Program-made: the position numbers and the translations under genes
The notes under the pieces: generated by a model
What the model saw: the letters and a program-made list of their open reading frames with translations, nothing else
Databases searched by the model: none
What the model was told of the DNA's origin: nothing
From: CAYJAZ01 sp964369185
Lineage (GTDB): Bacteria; Desulfobacterota; Desulfovibrionia; Desulfovibrionales; Desulfovibrionaceae
Assembly (NCBI GenBank): GCA_964369185.1
Contig: CAYJEN010000038.1
Coordinates: 1-16,877, forward strand
Direction of reading: 5' to 3'
DNA: 16,877 nucleotides
In this document: positions 1-7,137 of the stretch, one piece after another
Position numbering within the stretch: the stretch's first letter is position 1
Layout of the letters: the number at the start of each line of letters is the position of its first letter

Positions 1-51
1 AAAAAAACGAGGTTTCCCCCTCTCGAGCTCTCCCCCTTCCTTAAAAAACAA
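1..51. repeat. Arm of a palindromic intergenic repeat (copy A)
   Basis: This GC-rich patch in otherwise AT-rich DNA contains back-to-back CTCGAG and GAGCTC palindromes (22-27 and 25-30) and ends in CTTCCTTAAAAA (36-47). The same order of blocks (A-run, GAG, TTTCC, CCTCTCGAG, then CTCTC, then CTTCCTTAAAAA) recurs at 12925-12982, where 15 extra bases are inserted after CTCGAG. It begins at the window edge with a run of A, so I may be seeing only the right arm of a longer palindrome. Inference: one member of a dispersed intergenic repeat family. It is not coding. Confidence 0.55.
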
Positions 52-136
52 TTAGGCTATATTCAAATTTTGTAATTTAACTAAAATAAAAAAGATTATA
101 GTTCTTAATTAAAATTTTATAACTATGCTTAAAAAT

Positions 137-166
137 AAATCTTCCTTTAAAAAGGAAGATTTTTTA
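137..166. terminator. Bidirectional rho-independent terminator-like hairpin
   Basis: AAATCTTCCTT (137-147) and AAGGAAGATTT (152-162) form a perfect 11-bp stem with a 4-base loop. On the plus strand it is followed by a T-run at 160-165. On the minus strand the sequence after the stem is also U-rich (ATTTATTTTTAA). It could stop a plus-strand gene left of the window, and also act as a back-up stop for secA read-through from the right. Confidence 0.7.
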
Positions 167-253
167 TTATTAATTTACTAGGTAATTTTCAGAACTAAAT
201 GAGATTTCTCTATCTTGCTGATAAAGGAATTTATTTTTTTTAAAACTTTTTCC

Positions 254-280
254 TTTTTTCTCGAGGAACGAGAGAAAAAA
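254..280. repeat. TTTTTTCTC/GAGAAAAAA inverted repeat (copy C)
   Basis: TTTTTTCTC (254-262) and GAGAAAAAA (272-280) are perfect complements around a 9-base loop, and the left arm runs into a CTCGAG (260-265). The CTCGAG core and its place just past a gene end link it loosely to the repeats at 1-51 and 12897-12982. It is next to, and may form one structure with, the hairpin at 293-315. Membership of the same family is inference. Confidence 0.4.
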
Positions 281-285
281 GAAAA

Positions 286-325
286 GGGGTTTGCAAAGGG
301 AATCATTCCCTTTGCCCGTCGGAGA
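286..325 (-). terminator. secA terminator hairpin with Desulfovibrio-like motif
   Basis: GCAAAGGGAA (293-302) and TTCCCTTTGC (306-315) make a perfect 10-bp stem with a 3-base loop, starting 24 bases past the secA stop codon. Read in the secA direction, the stem is followed by CCCC and a pyrimidine tract, CTTTTCTTTTTTC, as expected of an intrinsic terminator. The leading GTCTCCGACGGGC resembles GCCTCCGGCGG-type hairpins I recall from Desulfovibrio genomes, here with lower GC. The terminator role is well supported by structure. The lineage link is from memory and not checked. Confidence 0.7.
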
Positions 326-339
326 CAAAAAATGAAAAA

Positions 340-2928
340 CTAATCTTTACCGCAACATTTTTTGTATTTCTGACCTGAACCACATGGACATGGATCGTTT
401 CGACCTACGTTTGCATTTTTAGCTGTAGATTCTTGCTTGATTTCGGACTGCTCATGAGTTTGAATTGATTCTGCTTTATGCTCTAGTATTGGAGCTTGAA
501 CCGGTTGAGGTGCAGGAGCTTGTTCAGCAATTTCTGTATCAATAGATTCAGGGTTTTCGTTTGGGAATGGAGTTGGTGCGTCTTCAGGGTTATGCTTTCT
601 TACACGAACGTGAGTAAGTGAGCGGAGGGCATTCTCTTTAATGGTAAAGAGCATAGTTTGGAAAAGTTCAAAACCTTCACGCTTGTATTCGAGTTTAGGG
701 TCACGCTGACCATATCCACGAAGTCCAATACCTTCACGTAGATGATCCATATTACGAAGATGTTCTTTCCATGCTTTATCTAATTCTTCTAAGAGGAAGT
801 AACGAACGATATCTTTATACATTTCGCCGGCATCTTCACGAAGTACTTCAAGAGCTTGATAAGTTTTTTCTCTAGCTTCTTCAATAGATATAAAGGTTTG
901 CTCTTCAGTGTCGCTACCTCTATTAACATTACAAATATCTATTAGTCTTGACATAAGAGCTTGTTCATCTTCCGGTGAAAGTTTTTCATTTTCAGTCGGA
1001 TATAAATCTTCTAGGAACTCTTCAATATATTCATCAAGAACAGGCTCTAAAGTTTCGCTTTGCATAAAGTCACGACGCAAATCATAAATAACTTCACGTT
1101 GTTGATTCATTACGTTATCGTACTCAAGAAGAGTCTTACGAACTTCAAAGAAGTGACCTTCTACACGTTTTTGTGCATTTTCAATAGCTTTTGTTACCAT
1201 TGAGTTTTCGATTGGTTCGCCTTCTTCCATACCTAATTTTTGCATGAGGTTTGAAAGTCTGTCTGAACCGAAGATACGCATTAAATTATCTTCAAGTGAA
1301 AGATAGAACCTTGATGAACCAGGGTCACCTTGACGACCGGAACGACCACGTAACTGATTATCAATACGACGTGATTCGTGACGTTCAGTTCCTAAGATAT
1401 GAAGTCCACCAAGTTCAAGTACACCTTCACCAAGAACGATATCAGTACCACGACCCGCCATGTTCGTAGCGATTGTAACTTTCCCTCTTTGTCCTGCTTG
1501 AGCAATAATCTGAGCTTCTTGAGCTTGGAATTTTGCATTAAGAACGTTATGAGGTACTTTAGCTTGTGTAAGAAGTTTTGATAAAAGTTCAGAAGATTCA
1601 ATTGAAATTGTACCAACTAAAACAGGTTGACCCTTTTCATGAAGTTCACGAACAGAATTAAGAATAGCTGTATATTTCTCTTTTTGTGTTCTGTAGATTA
1701 AATCAGGAAAATCTTTTCTTACTACTGCTTTATTTGGTGGAATAGAAATTACTTCAAGATTATAAATTTGTGCAAACTCAACAGCTTCTGTTTCCGCAGT
1801 ACCTGTCATACCTGCAAGCTTATTGTACATTCTGAAATAATTCTGGAATGTAATAGATGCAAGAGTTTGGTTTTCTGCTTCAATTTTTACATTTTCTTTG
1901 GCTTCTAAAGCTTGGTGTAAGCCATCGCCAAAGCGTCTGCCCGGCATTGGACGACCTGTAAATTCATCAACAATAACAACTTTACCTTCTTCTGAGATAA
2001 GGTAGTCTACTTCATTTTTATAGCAATTGTTCGCACGTAAAGCTTGCAAGATATGGTGTTGCATTGTGATTGCTTGAGGATCGAATAAATTATCGATATT
2101 CAAAAGCTTTTCACATTTTTCAACGCCTGCTTCTGTGAGAAGAGCTGTGCGAGCTTTTTCATCAATGGTGAAATCTTCTTCTAGTGTAAGTCTTTTGATT
2201 AGGTCATTTGCTATTTTATAAAAGCCTGTTGTTTGATCAACAGCACCTGAAATAATAAGCGGTGTTCTTGCTTCATCTATAAGAATGGAGTCAACTTCAT
2301 CGACGATGGCAAAGTTATGTTCTCTTTGCACAAGCTGACTTGAGTAGAATTTCATATTGTCACGGAGGAAATCGAAACCAAATTCGTTATTAGTACCGTA
2401 GGTAATATCAGCGTTATAAGCTTCTCTTCTCTGATCTTCGTTTAATCCGTGCACAATAACACCAACGCTAAGACCAAGAGCATTATAGAGTTTACCCATC
2501 CAGCCGGCATCACGCTGAGCAAGATAATCGTTCACGGTAACAACATGCACGCCTTTTCCTTCAAGAGCATTAAGAACTACAGGAAGAGTTGCAACTAAAG
2601 TTTTACCTTCACCGGTTTTCATTTCTGAAATTTTTCCCTTGTGAAGAGTAATACCACCTATGAGCTGAACGTCATAGTGACGCATGTTAAGTACACGAGA
2701 AGAAGCTTCACGAACTAAAGCAAATACTTCCGGCAAAAGATCATCAAGAGTTTTCTCGCCACTTTGAACCAGTGCTTTATATTCAGCTAGGCGAATCGGT
2801 AGCTCGTCATCGCTTAATGCTTGCATTTGTTCTTCAAGACTGTTACATTTTTGGATAGTAGATTTAAGTGATTTTATATATCTGTCGTTTCGGGATCCGA
2901 AAAGCTTACGAGCTAAAAAAGAAAACAT
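340..2928 (-). CDS. secA: Preprotein translocase ATPase SecA
   Basis: SecA is the cytoplasmic ATPase that pushes unfolded preproteins through the SecYEG channel. The 862-residue protein has the full layout. Walker A (MKTGEGKT) is at 103-110. The DEVDSILIDEA Walker B/DEAD region is at 210-220, leading into TPLIISG and the preprotein cross-linking domain. The second nucleotide-binding fold has NMAGRGTDI and QLRGRSGRQGD, and the helical scaffold has FFEVRKTLLEYDNVMNQQR. After a Pro/Glu/Gln-rich linker, the last 22 residues form a SEC-C zinc motif (CPCG...CC), which in the family binds zinc and SecB or ribosomes. I start at ATG 2928 (MFSFLARK), preceded by GGGGGA five bases upstream. An in-frame ATG at 2994 would add 22 residues unlike any SecA. 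It is divergent from the MFS gene across 119 bases and seems monocistronic. Nothing looks broken. Confidence 0.98.
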   Translation of the reverse strand: MFSFLARKLFGSRNDRYIKSLKSTIQKCNSLEEQMQALSDDELPIRLAEYKALVQSGEKTLDDLLPEVFALVREASSRVLNMRHYDVQLIGGITLHKGKISEMKTGEGKTLVATLPVVLNALEGKGVHVVTVNDYLAQRDAGWMGKLYNALGLSVGVIVHGLNEDQRREAYNADITYGTNNEFGFDFLRDNMKFYSSQLVQREHNFAIVDEVDSILIDEARTPLIISGAVDQTTGFYKIANDLIKRLTLEEDFTIDEKARTALLTEAGVEKCEKLLNIDNLFDPQAITMQHHILQALRANNCYKNEVDYLISEEGKVVIVDEFTGRPMPGRRFGDGLHQALEAKENVKIEAENQTLASITFQNYFRMYNKLAGMTGTAETEAVEFAQIYNLEVISIPPNKAVVRKDFPDLIYRTQKEKYTAILNSVRELHEKGQPVLVGTISIESSELLSKLLTQAKVPHNVLNAKFQAQEAQIIAQAGQRGKVTIATNMAGRGTDIVLGEGVLELGGLHILGTERHESRRIDNQLRGRSGRQGDPGSSRFYLSLEDNLMRIFGSDRLSNLMQKLGMEEGEPIENSMVTKAIENAQKRVEGHFFEVRKTLLEYDNVMNQQREVIYDLRRDFMQSETLEPVLDEYIEEFLEDLYPTENEKLSPEDEQALMSRLIDICNVNRGSDTEEQTFISIEEAREKTYQALEVLREDAGEMYKDIVRYFLLEELDKAWKEHLRNMDHLREGIGLRGYGQRDPKLEYKREGFELFQTMLFTIKENALRSLTHVRVRKHNPEDAPTPFPNENPESIDTEIAEQAPAPQPVQAPILEHKAESIQTHEQSEIKQESTAKNANVGRNDPCPCGSGQKYKKCCGKD

Positions 2929-3047
2929 ATTTCCCCCACATAGAATATTGTCTTTATAGATATTAACTATATTCTTAAATAATGCAACATGCAAGCACGA
3001 AGAATATTAAATTATTTTTTTATTCACTTTTTTTAAAGGCAAAAACA

Positions 3048-4253
3048 ATGAAAATTATTCCTGATGGTGTTCGTAGACCTCTTAGTCATCCCGATTACAA
3101 ATTATTTGCAATCGGGCAAGTTTTTGCTGTCTTTTCTTTTTGGATGCAGAGTGTAACATCATCATGGCTTGTATACTCTCTTACTGAAACAGGTGCGCTT
3201 TTAGGTATTGTTACATCTGCAACATTACTACCCTCACTTTTTCTTGCTCCTATAGGTGGCTTAATTGCTGATAAATTTACAAAGAAATATGTTATCTACT
3301 GTACTCAAACAGTTGCAATTATAACAAATCTTGTAACAGCTACTCTTATTTTAACCGATTTAGTTCAAGTATGGCATGTAGTAGTGCATTCTCTTGTATT
3401 TGGAACTATGATTGCTATTGAAAGCCCTGTTAGAAATTCATATATGGTGGAACTTGTAGGGAAAGAGGATTTAAGAAGTGCGATTGCTTTAAATGCTTCT
3501 ATGTTTAATCTTGGTAGGATGGTTGGGCCAACAATAGGGGGAATTTTAATTCCATTAATTGGGATTGGACCTATTTACTTGTTAACTGCATTTGGTTTTT
3601 CTGCCATTAATATTGCTCTTTATAAGATTTCCGTTGATGGAAAACCTGTGCAAGATAACGAAAAAACAAAACATTCTATACTTGATGGATTTATATTCGC
3701 TTTTAAAGAAAAACAAATTCTCTATACTCTTTTACTGGTAGCGACGATTTCGGTTTTCATGTCGCCGACTTCTGTACTTCTTCCGCTTGTTACAGTTGAA
3801 ATTTTATCAGGCGAAAGTATTCTTCTAGGATTATTGAATGCTTCTCTGGGTATTGGTGCATTTGCGGCGGCGTTTTTCTTGGCTACTCGTCAAGGTGATG
3901 TTATGAAGTGGATAGTAATAGGATATATTCTATTCTTATTCGGATTATTTTCATTTTCTCTATCAGAAAACATATACCTTTCAGTTGCATCCTTGATGTG
4001 TGCAGGTGGTGGAGCCGTTTTAGTTCTACCTTCATGTAACACTGTTTTACAGCTTGTAACTCCTGATAAATATAGAGGAAGAGTAATGTCACTCTTTACT
4101 ATGATGGTAATGGGAATGGGGATATTTGGAGCTTCATTTGCCGGTTATTCAGCTGATATTTTCGGTATTCATCCCACACTATTGTTTAGTGCTAGCTGCT
4201 CTTTAGTTTTAGGAAGCGTTATTATCTGTAAGTTACTGAAAGTCAAAAAATAA
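3048..4253 (+). CDS. MFS transporter, MFS_3/EntS-like exporter
   Basis: This 401-residue, very hydrophobic protein with about 12 membrane segments belongs to the major facilitator superfamily, in the branch that includes enterobactin exporter EntS and many drug-efflux proteins. Early in the chain, FWMQSVTSSWLVYSLT is typical of this branch. The loop 2-3 signature appears as GGLIADKFTKK (70-80), and a short basic tail (KLLKVKK) ends the protein. I chose ATG 3048 because AAAGG sits 8 bases upstream and MKIIPDGVRRPLSHPDYKLF matches a normal cytoplasmic start. The in-frame ATG at 2982 would add 22 residues read through the secA leader. The substrate cannot be read from sequence. No siderophore or drug-resistance genes are nearby, so neither function is supported by context. 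It stands alone, with 297 bases to clpS. Confidence 0.88.
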   Translation: MKIIPDGVRRPLSHPDYKLFAIGQVFAVFSFWMQSVTSSWLVYSLTETGALLGIVTSATLLPSLFLAPIGGLIADKFTKKYVIYCTQTVAIITNLVTATLILTDLVQVWHVVVHSLVFGTMIAIESPVRNSYMVELVGKEDLRSAIALNASMFNLGRMVGPTIGGILIPLIGIGPIYLLTAFGFSAINIALYKISVDGKPVQDNEKTKHSILDGFIFAFKEKQILYTLLLVATISVFMSPTSVLLPLVTVEILSGESILLGLLNASLGIGAFAAAFFLATRQGDVMKWIVIGYILFLFGLFSFSLSENIYLSVASLMCAGGGAVLVLPSCNTVLQLVTPDKYRGRVMSLFTMMVMGMGIFGASFAGYSADIFGIHPTLLFSASCSLVLGSVIICKLLKVKK

Positions 4254-4320
4254 GCTATTAAATAGCAATTAAACAACGATTTTTATTGCAAAGAAAATAT
4301 TAATAGAGTAATTAATTTTT
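4254..4320 (+). terminator. Weak AU-rich terminator candidates after the MFS gene
   Basis: Directly after the stop codon, GCTAT-TAA-ATAGC (4254-4266) can fold into a 5-bp stem but has no T-run behind it. Further on, ATTAAT (4299-4304) and ATTAAT (4311-4316) flank six bases and run into TTTTT (4316-4320). Both are low-stability structures. One or both may end MFS transcription, but this is a weak call. Confidence 0.3.
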
Positions 4321-4384
4321 AAAGCTCTTACTTTAGATAGCCTTGCCAAAATAGCCCTTTTGCATTATTTCTGTGTCAGATTTC

Positions 4385-4433
4385 AAGTGCTTTTTCAGTT
4401 ATTTATGTTTAGATAAACTCTCTCAAAGCACTT
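4385..4433. repeat. 9-bp inverted repeat upstream of clpS
   Basis: AAGTGCTTT (4385-4393) and AAAGCACTT (4425-4433) are perfect inverted copies 31 bases apart. Between them lies a smaller palindrome, GTTTAGATAAAC (4407-4418). The pair lies 35-83 bases upstream of the first TTGACA of the clpS promoter region, where an operator could sit. No known heat-shock or CIRCE-type consensus matches. The function is unknown and it may be chance in AT-rich DNA. Confidence 0.4.
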
Positions 4434-4466
4434 TCATCTTCCTAGATTTACAGCGAAAACCCATAT

Positions 4467-4518
4467 TTTGACAACAGTATCAATATATTTGACAAAGTAT
4501 AGGCAAGAGAAGTATAAC
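4467..4518 (+). promoter_or_regulatory. clpS operon promoter with duplicated TTTGACAA-AGTAT
   Basis: TTGACA at 4489-4494 is a perfect -35 box, and TATAAC at 4513-4518 is a good -10 box 18 bases later, giving a start about 25 bases before the clpS ATG. The -35 lies inside a near-perfect direct repeat: TTTGACAACAGTAT (4467-4480) and TTTGACAAAGTAT (4488-4500), 21 bases apart, about two helix turns. The upstream copy has no fitting -10 box, so it may be a regulator site, a relic or a second weak promoter. A ribosome-binding site (AAAGGA, 4538-4543) follows, 7 bases before the clpS start. Confidence 0.65.
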
Positions 4519-4550
4519 TAATTAAAGGGTTATGAAAAAAGGAATAGTAA

Positions 4551-4862
4551 ATGCCGCAATCGAAAAGTGAAAAAAAAGTTTCTTTATGGCTGGAAGATGA
4601 ATTCAAAGAACCAAGCCTTTATAAAGTAATTCTTCATAATGATGACTATACAACTATGGAATTCGTGATTAGTGTTCTTGTAGAAATCTTCCGCAAAAGT
4701 CTTATTGAAGCTGAACAACTTATGCTTACCGTGCATAAAAGCAAGTCTGCGCTTGTTGGAATGTATACAAAAGAAGTTGCAGAGATGAAGGTCGATCAAA
4801 CAATAAAGAAGGCTCGTTCAGCGGGTTATCCTTTACTTTGTACTTTTGAACCGGCAAGTTAG
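4551..4862 (+). CDS. clpS: ATP-dependent Clp protease adaptor ClpS
   Basis: ClpS is the N-recognin that binds proteins with an N-terminal Leu, Phe, Tyr or Trp and hands them to ClpA-ClpP. At 103 residues it is of normal length. The substrate pocket is present: YKVILHNDDYTTMEFV (24-39) contains the N30-D31-D32 trio, and TVH (60-62) gives the pocket histidine. GMYTKEVAEMKV and the ending AGYPLLCTFE are also family signatures. The first 20 residues form the usual flexible charged arm that engages ClpA. One oddity: the glycine normally four residues before the final pocket strand (VHxxG) is Lys65. AAAGGA lies 7 bases upstream of the ATG. It is the first gene of a five-gene run and sits 18 bases before clpA, the usual partnership. 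Confidence 0.96.
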   Translation: MPQSKSEKKVSLWLEDEFKEPSLYKVILHNDDYTTMEFVISVLVEIFRKSLIEAEQLMLTVHKSKSALVGMYTKEVAEMKVDQTIKKARSAGYPLLCTFEPAS

Positions 4863-4880
4863 ATTATATAAAGAGGTCAT

Positions 4881-7112
4881 ATGTTAAGTCATGCAGTTCA
4901 AAATGTTTTAGCTAAAGCTGTGCACGAAATGCGCGTGAGAAAACATGAGTTTCTAACCAGCGAGCATATTCTATTAGCTCTAACTTACGATAATGATACA
5001 CGCACAATCTTAGAAGGTTGTGGCGCAAATATTAAAGAAGTCCGTACAGGAATTGAAAAATTCTTTCTTCAGAATCTTGAAACATCTGAAGAAATGCCGG
5101 ACGGCGAAATTATGCAAACTCCGGCGGTGGAACGTATACTCACTCGCGCCTTTGAACAAGTAAATAATTCGGGCAGACTTTCTATTGAAGTTTCCGATAT
5201 GCTTTCAGCTATGTTCTTGGAAGAAGAAAGCTGGGCTTTACATATTTTACAAAAACAAGGCTTATCTAGAATAGATGTTATCGAGTTTATTTCACACCGT
5301 ATGCCACAACAAAGCGAAGCTGTAGAAACCGAAGATCCTTCTTTTGCAGCAAAGGGCTCTGTTTTGGAACAGTTTTGCACAAACCTAAATGCAAAAGCCA
5401 AAAATAATGAGATTGATCCTCTTATAGGTAGAGAATCAGAAGTATTACGCATTATTGAAGTTCTTGCGCGCCGTCGTAAGAACAACCCTCTTATTATTGG
5501 TGATTCCGGCATTGGTAAAACTGCTATTATTGAAGGTTTGGCAATCCGTATTGAACAAGGCAAAGTTCCAAAAGAATTTAGAGATGCAACGCTCTATTCT
5601 CTCGATATAGCCTCCCTCATGGCAGGTGCAAAATATAGAGGTGAATTTGAAGGCAGATTCAAAGCAATTCTTACTGAACTTGAAACAAGAGATAATGTTA
5701 TCTTAGTTGTTGATGAAATTCATAGTCTTATAAGTTCATCAAACAGTAGTCATGGTGGCGGATTAGATGCTGGTAATATGTTAAAACCATTTTTATCTCA
5801 CGGCAAAGCACGCTGTATCGGTACTACTACACATGAAGAATATAGGGCTACTTTCAGCAAAGATAGAGCCTTAGCTCGTCGTTTCCAAAAAATTGATGTT
5901 GTTGAACCAAGTCAAGATGAGTGCGTGCATATTCTTAAAGGATTACAAGCAAGATACGAAGAACATCATAGTGTGCGCTACGGTAAAAATGTAATTCAAG
6001 CAATTGTAGATTTATCCGCACGCTATATTCAAGATAGAATGCTCCCTGATAAAGCTATTGACGTTCTTGATGAAAGTGCAGCTTCACTACGTATGAAGCC
6101 ATCATTCAGAGCAAATAATGTTGTACATATAAAGGATGTTGAACGTGTAATTGCACGTATTGCAAATATCCCAACAGCTTCAGTTTCTGCTGATGAAAAA
6201 GATATGCTTAAAGATTTGGCAAGCGATTTAAAGCGCAGAATATTCGGTCAAGATACTGCTGTTGATCAAGTAACAAAAGCAATTCTTCGTTCAAGAGCGA
6301 ATTTAAGTGCAAGTCTTCGTCCTACAGGTTCATTTTTATTCTATGGTCCTACAGGTGTTGGTAAAACTGAACTTGCAAAAGCTTTATCCGATCAGTTAAG
6401 TATGAACTTTATTCGTTTTGATATGAGTGAGTACATGGAGAAACACGCCGTTGCACGTCTTATCGGAGCGCCTCCGGGATATGTTGGATTTGAGCAAGGC
6501 GGACTTCTTACCGAAGCTGTAAGAAAAACTCCTCATTCAGTTATTCTTTTCGATGAGATTGAAAAAGCTCACCCTGATATCTATAATATTCTCTTACAAG
6601 TTATGGACTATGCTACTCTTACCGATAACAACGGCAAGAAAACAGATTTTAGAAATTGTCTTATCATCATGACAACAAATGCAGGCGCAAGTGAACTATC
6701 ATCGCAATCTATGGGCTTCTCTGTAAAGTCTGCTGTTGACACTACTCATAAGAGCAAAAAAGCTGTTGAACAAACATTCACACCAGAATTTAGAAATAGA
6801 TTAGATGCACTTATTCCATTCTCAGAACTTAATTTTGAAAATATTCTTTCGATTGTGGATAAGACAGTCAATAGTCTTTTCCGAGGCTTACAAGAAAAGA
6901 AAATCAAGCTTGTTCTTACTGAAGAAGCTAAGACATGGCTTGCTAAAAATGGTTTTGACTCCAAAATGGGTGCAAGACCACTTGAAAGACTTATCCGCAC
7001 CGAACTTGAAGATTATCTTGCAGAACAAGTTCTCTTTGGAAACCTTACAAAAGGCGGAACTGTAAAAGTCACAGTAGATTCCGAAGATGCAGAACACTTA
7101 ACTATTAAATAA
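4881..7112 (+). CDS. clpA: ATP-dependent Clp protease ATP-binding subunit ClpA
   Basis: ClpA is the hexameric AAA+ unfoldase that threads substrates into the ClpP chamber. The 743 residues read in order: a Clp N-domain (1-140), which is the ClpS docking site; D1 with Walker A GDSGIGKT (207-214), Walker B VILVVDEIH (273-281) and arginines in ALARRF; and D2 with Walker A GPTGVGKT (489-496), Walker B VILFDEIE (554-561), FRNRLD (637-642) and sensor-2 GARPL (697-701). The ClpP-binding loop carries MGF (611-613), equivalent to the IGL/IGF tripeptide. There is no long coiled-coil middle domain between D1 and D2, so it is ClpA and not ClpB or ClpC. AAGAGG lies 4 bases before the ATG. In related Desulfovibrio genomes, as I remember them, aat often follows clpA; here an M20 peptidase does. 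clpP is not in the window. Confidence 0.97.
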   Translation: MLSHAVQNVLAKAVHEMRVRKHEFLTSEHILLALTYDNDTRTILEGCGANIKEVRTGIEKFFLQNLETSEEMPDGEIMQTPAVERILTRAFEQVNNSGRLSIEVSDMLSAMFLEEESWALHILQKQGLSRIDVIEFISHRMPQQSEAVETEDPSFAAKGSVLEQFCTNLNAKAKNNEIDPLIGRESEVLRIIEVLARRRKNNPLIIGDSGIGKTAIIEGLAIRIEQGKVPKEFRDATLYSLDIASLMAGAKYRGEFEGRFKAILTELETRDNVILVVDEIHSLISSSNSSHGGGLDAGNMLKPFLSHGKARCIGTTTHEEYRATFSKDRALARRFQKIDVVEPSQDECVHILKGLQARYEEHHSVRYGKNVIQAIVDLSARYIQDRMLPDKAIDVLDESAASLRMKPSFRANNVVHIKDVERVIARIANIPTASVSADEKDMLKDLASDLKRRIFGQDTAVDQVTKAILRSRANLSASLRPTGSFLFYGPTGVGKTELAKALSDQLSMNFIRFDMSEYMEKHAVARLIGAPPGYVGFEQGGLLTEAVRKTPHSVILFDEIEKAHPDIYNILLQVMDYATLTDNNGKKTDFRNCLIIMTTNAGASELSSQSMGFSVKSAVDTTHKSKKAVEQTFTPEFRNRLDALIPFSELNFENILSIVDKTVNSLFRGLQEKKIKLVLTEEAKTWLAKNGFDSKMGARPLERLIRTELEDYLAEQVLFGNLTKGGTVKVTVDSEDAEHLTIK

Positions 7113-7137
7113 ATTGAGAAAAAAGAGGTAAATAAGA

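Larger units (their letters stand above)
52..339. other. Gene-free region downstream of secA
   Basis: No credible coding sequence lies between the window start and the secA stop. Very short open stretches such as the 18-codon one from 125 lack a ribosome-binding site and overlap a hairpin. What the region does hold is a perfect hairpin at 137-162, a weaker one at 254-280 and a strong one at 293-315, all annotated separately. The rest is plain AT-rich sequence in which I see nothing specific. Confidence 0.6.

Noticed and set aside
125..181. Eighteen-codon open frame in the secA downstream region
   Set aside because: It lacks a ribosome-binding site, and most of it lies within a terminator hairpin.
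2929..2994. Longer SecA start at ATG 2994
   Set aside because: It would add 22 residues unlike SecA N-termini. MFSFLARK at 2928 has a strong GGGGGA ribosome-binding site.
2982..3047. Longer MFS transporter start at ATG 2982
   Set aside because: There is no ribosome-binding site, and the extra residues come from the secA leader region. ATG 3048 has AAAGG at good spacing.
4337..4366. Possible sigma-54 promoter (TTGCCAAAATAGCCCTTTTGCA)
   Set aside because: The TTGC half is there, but the GG of the -24 element is not at the needed spacing on either strand.
5069..5563. 164-codon minus-strand open frame within clpA, and similar frames in other genes
   Set aside because: They lie opposite strongly conserved coding sequence, have no ribosome-binding site or family match, and are shadows of the real genes.
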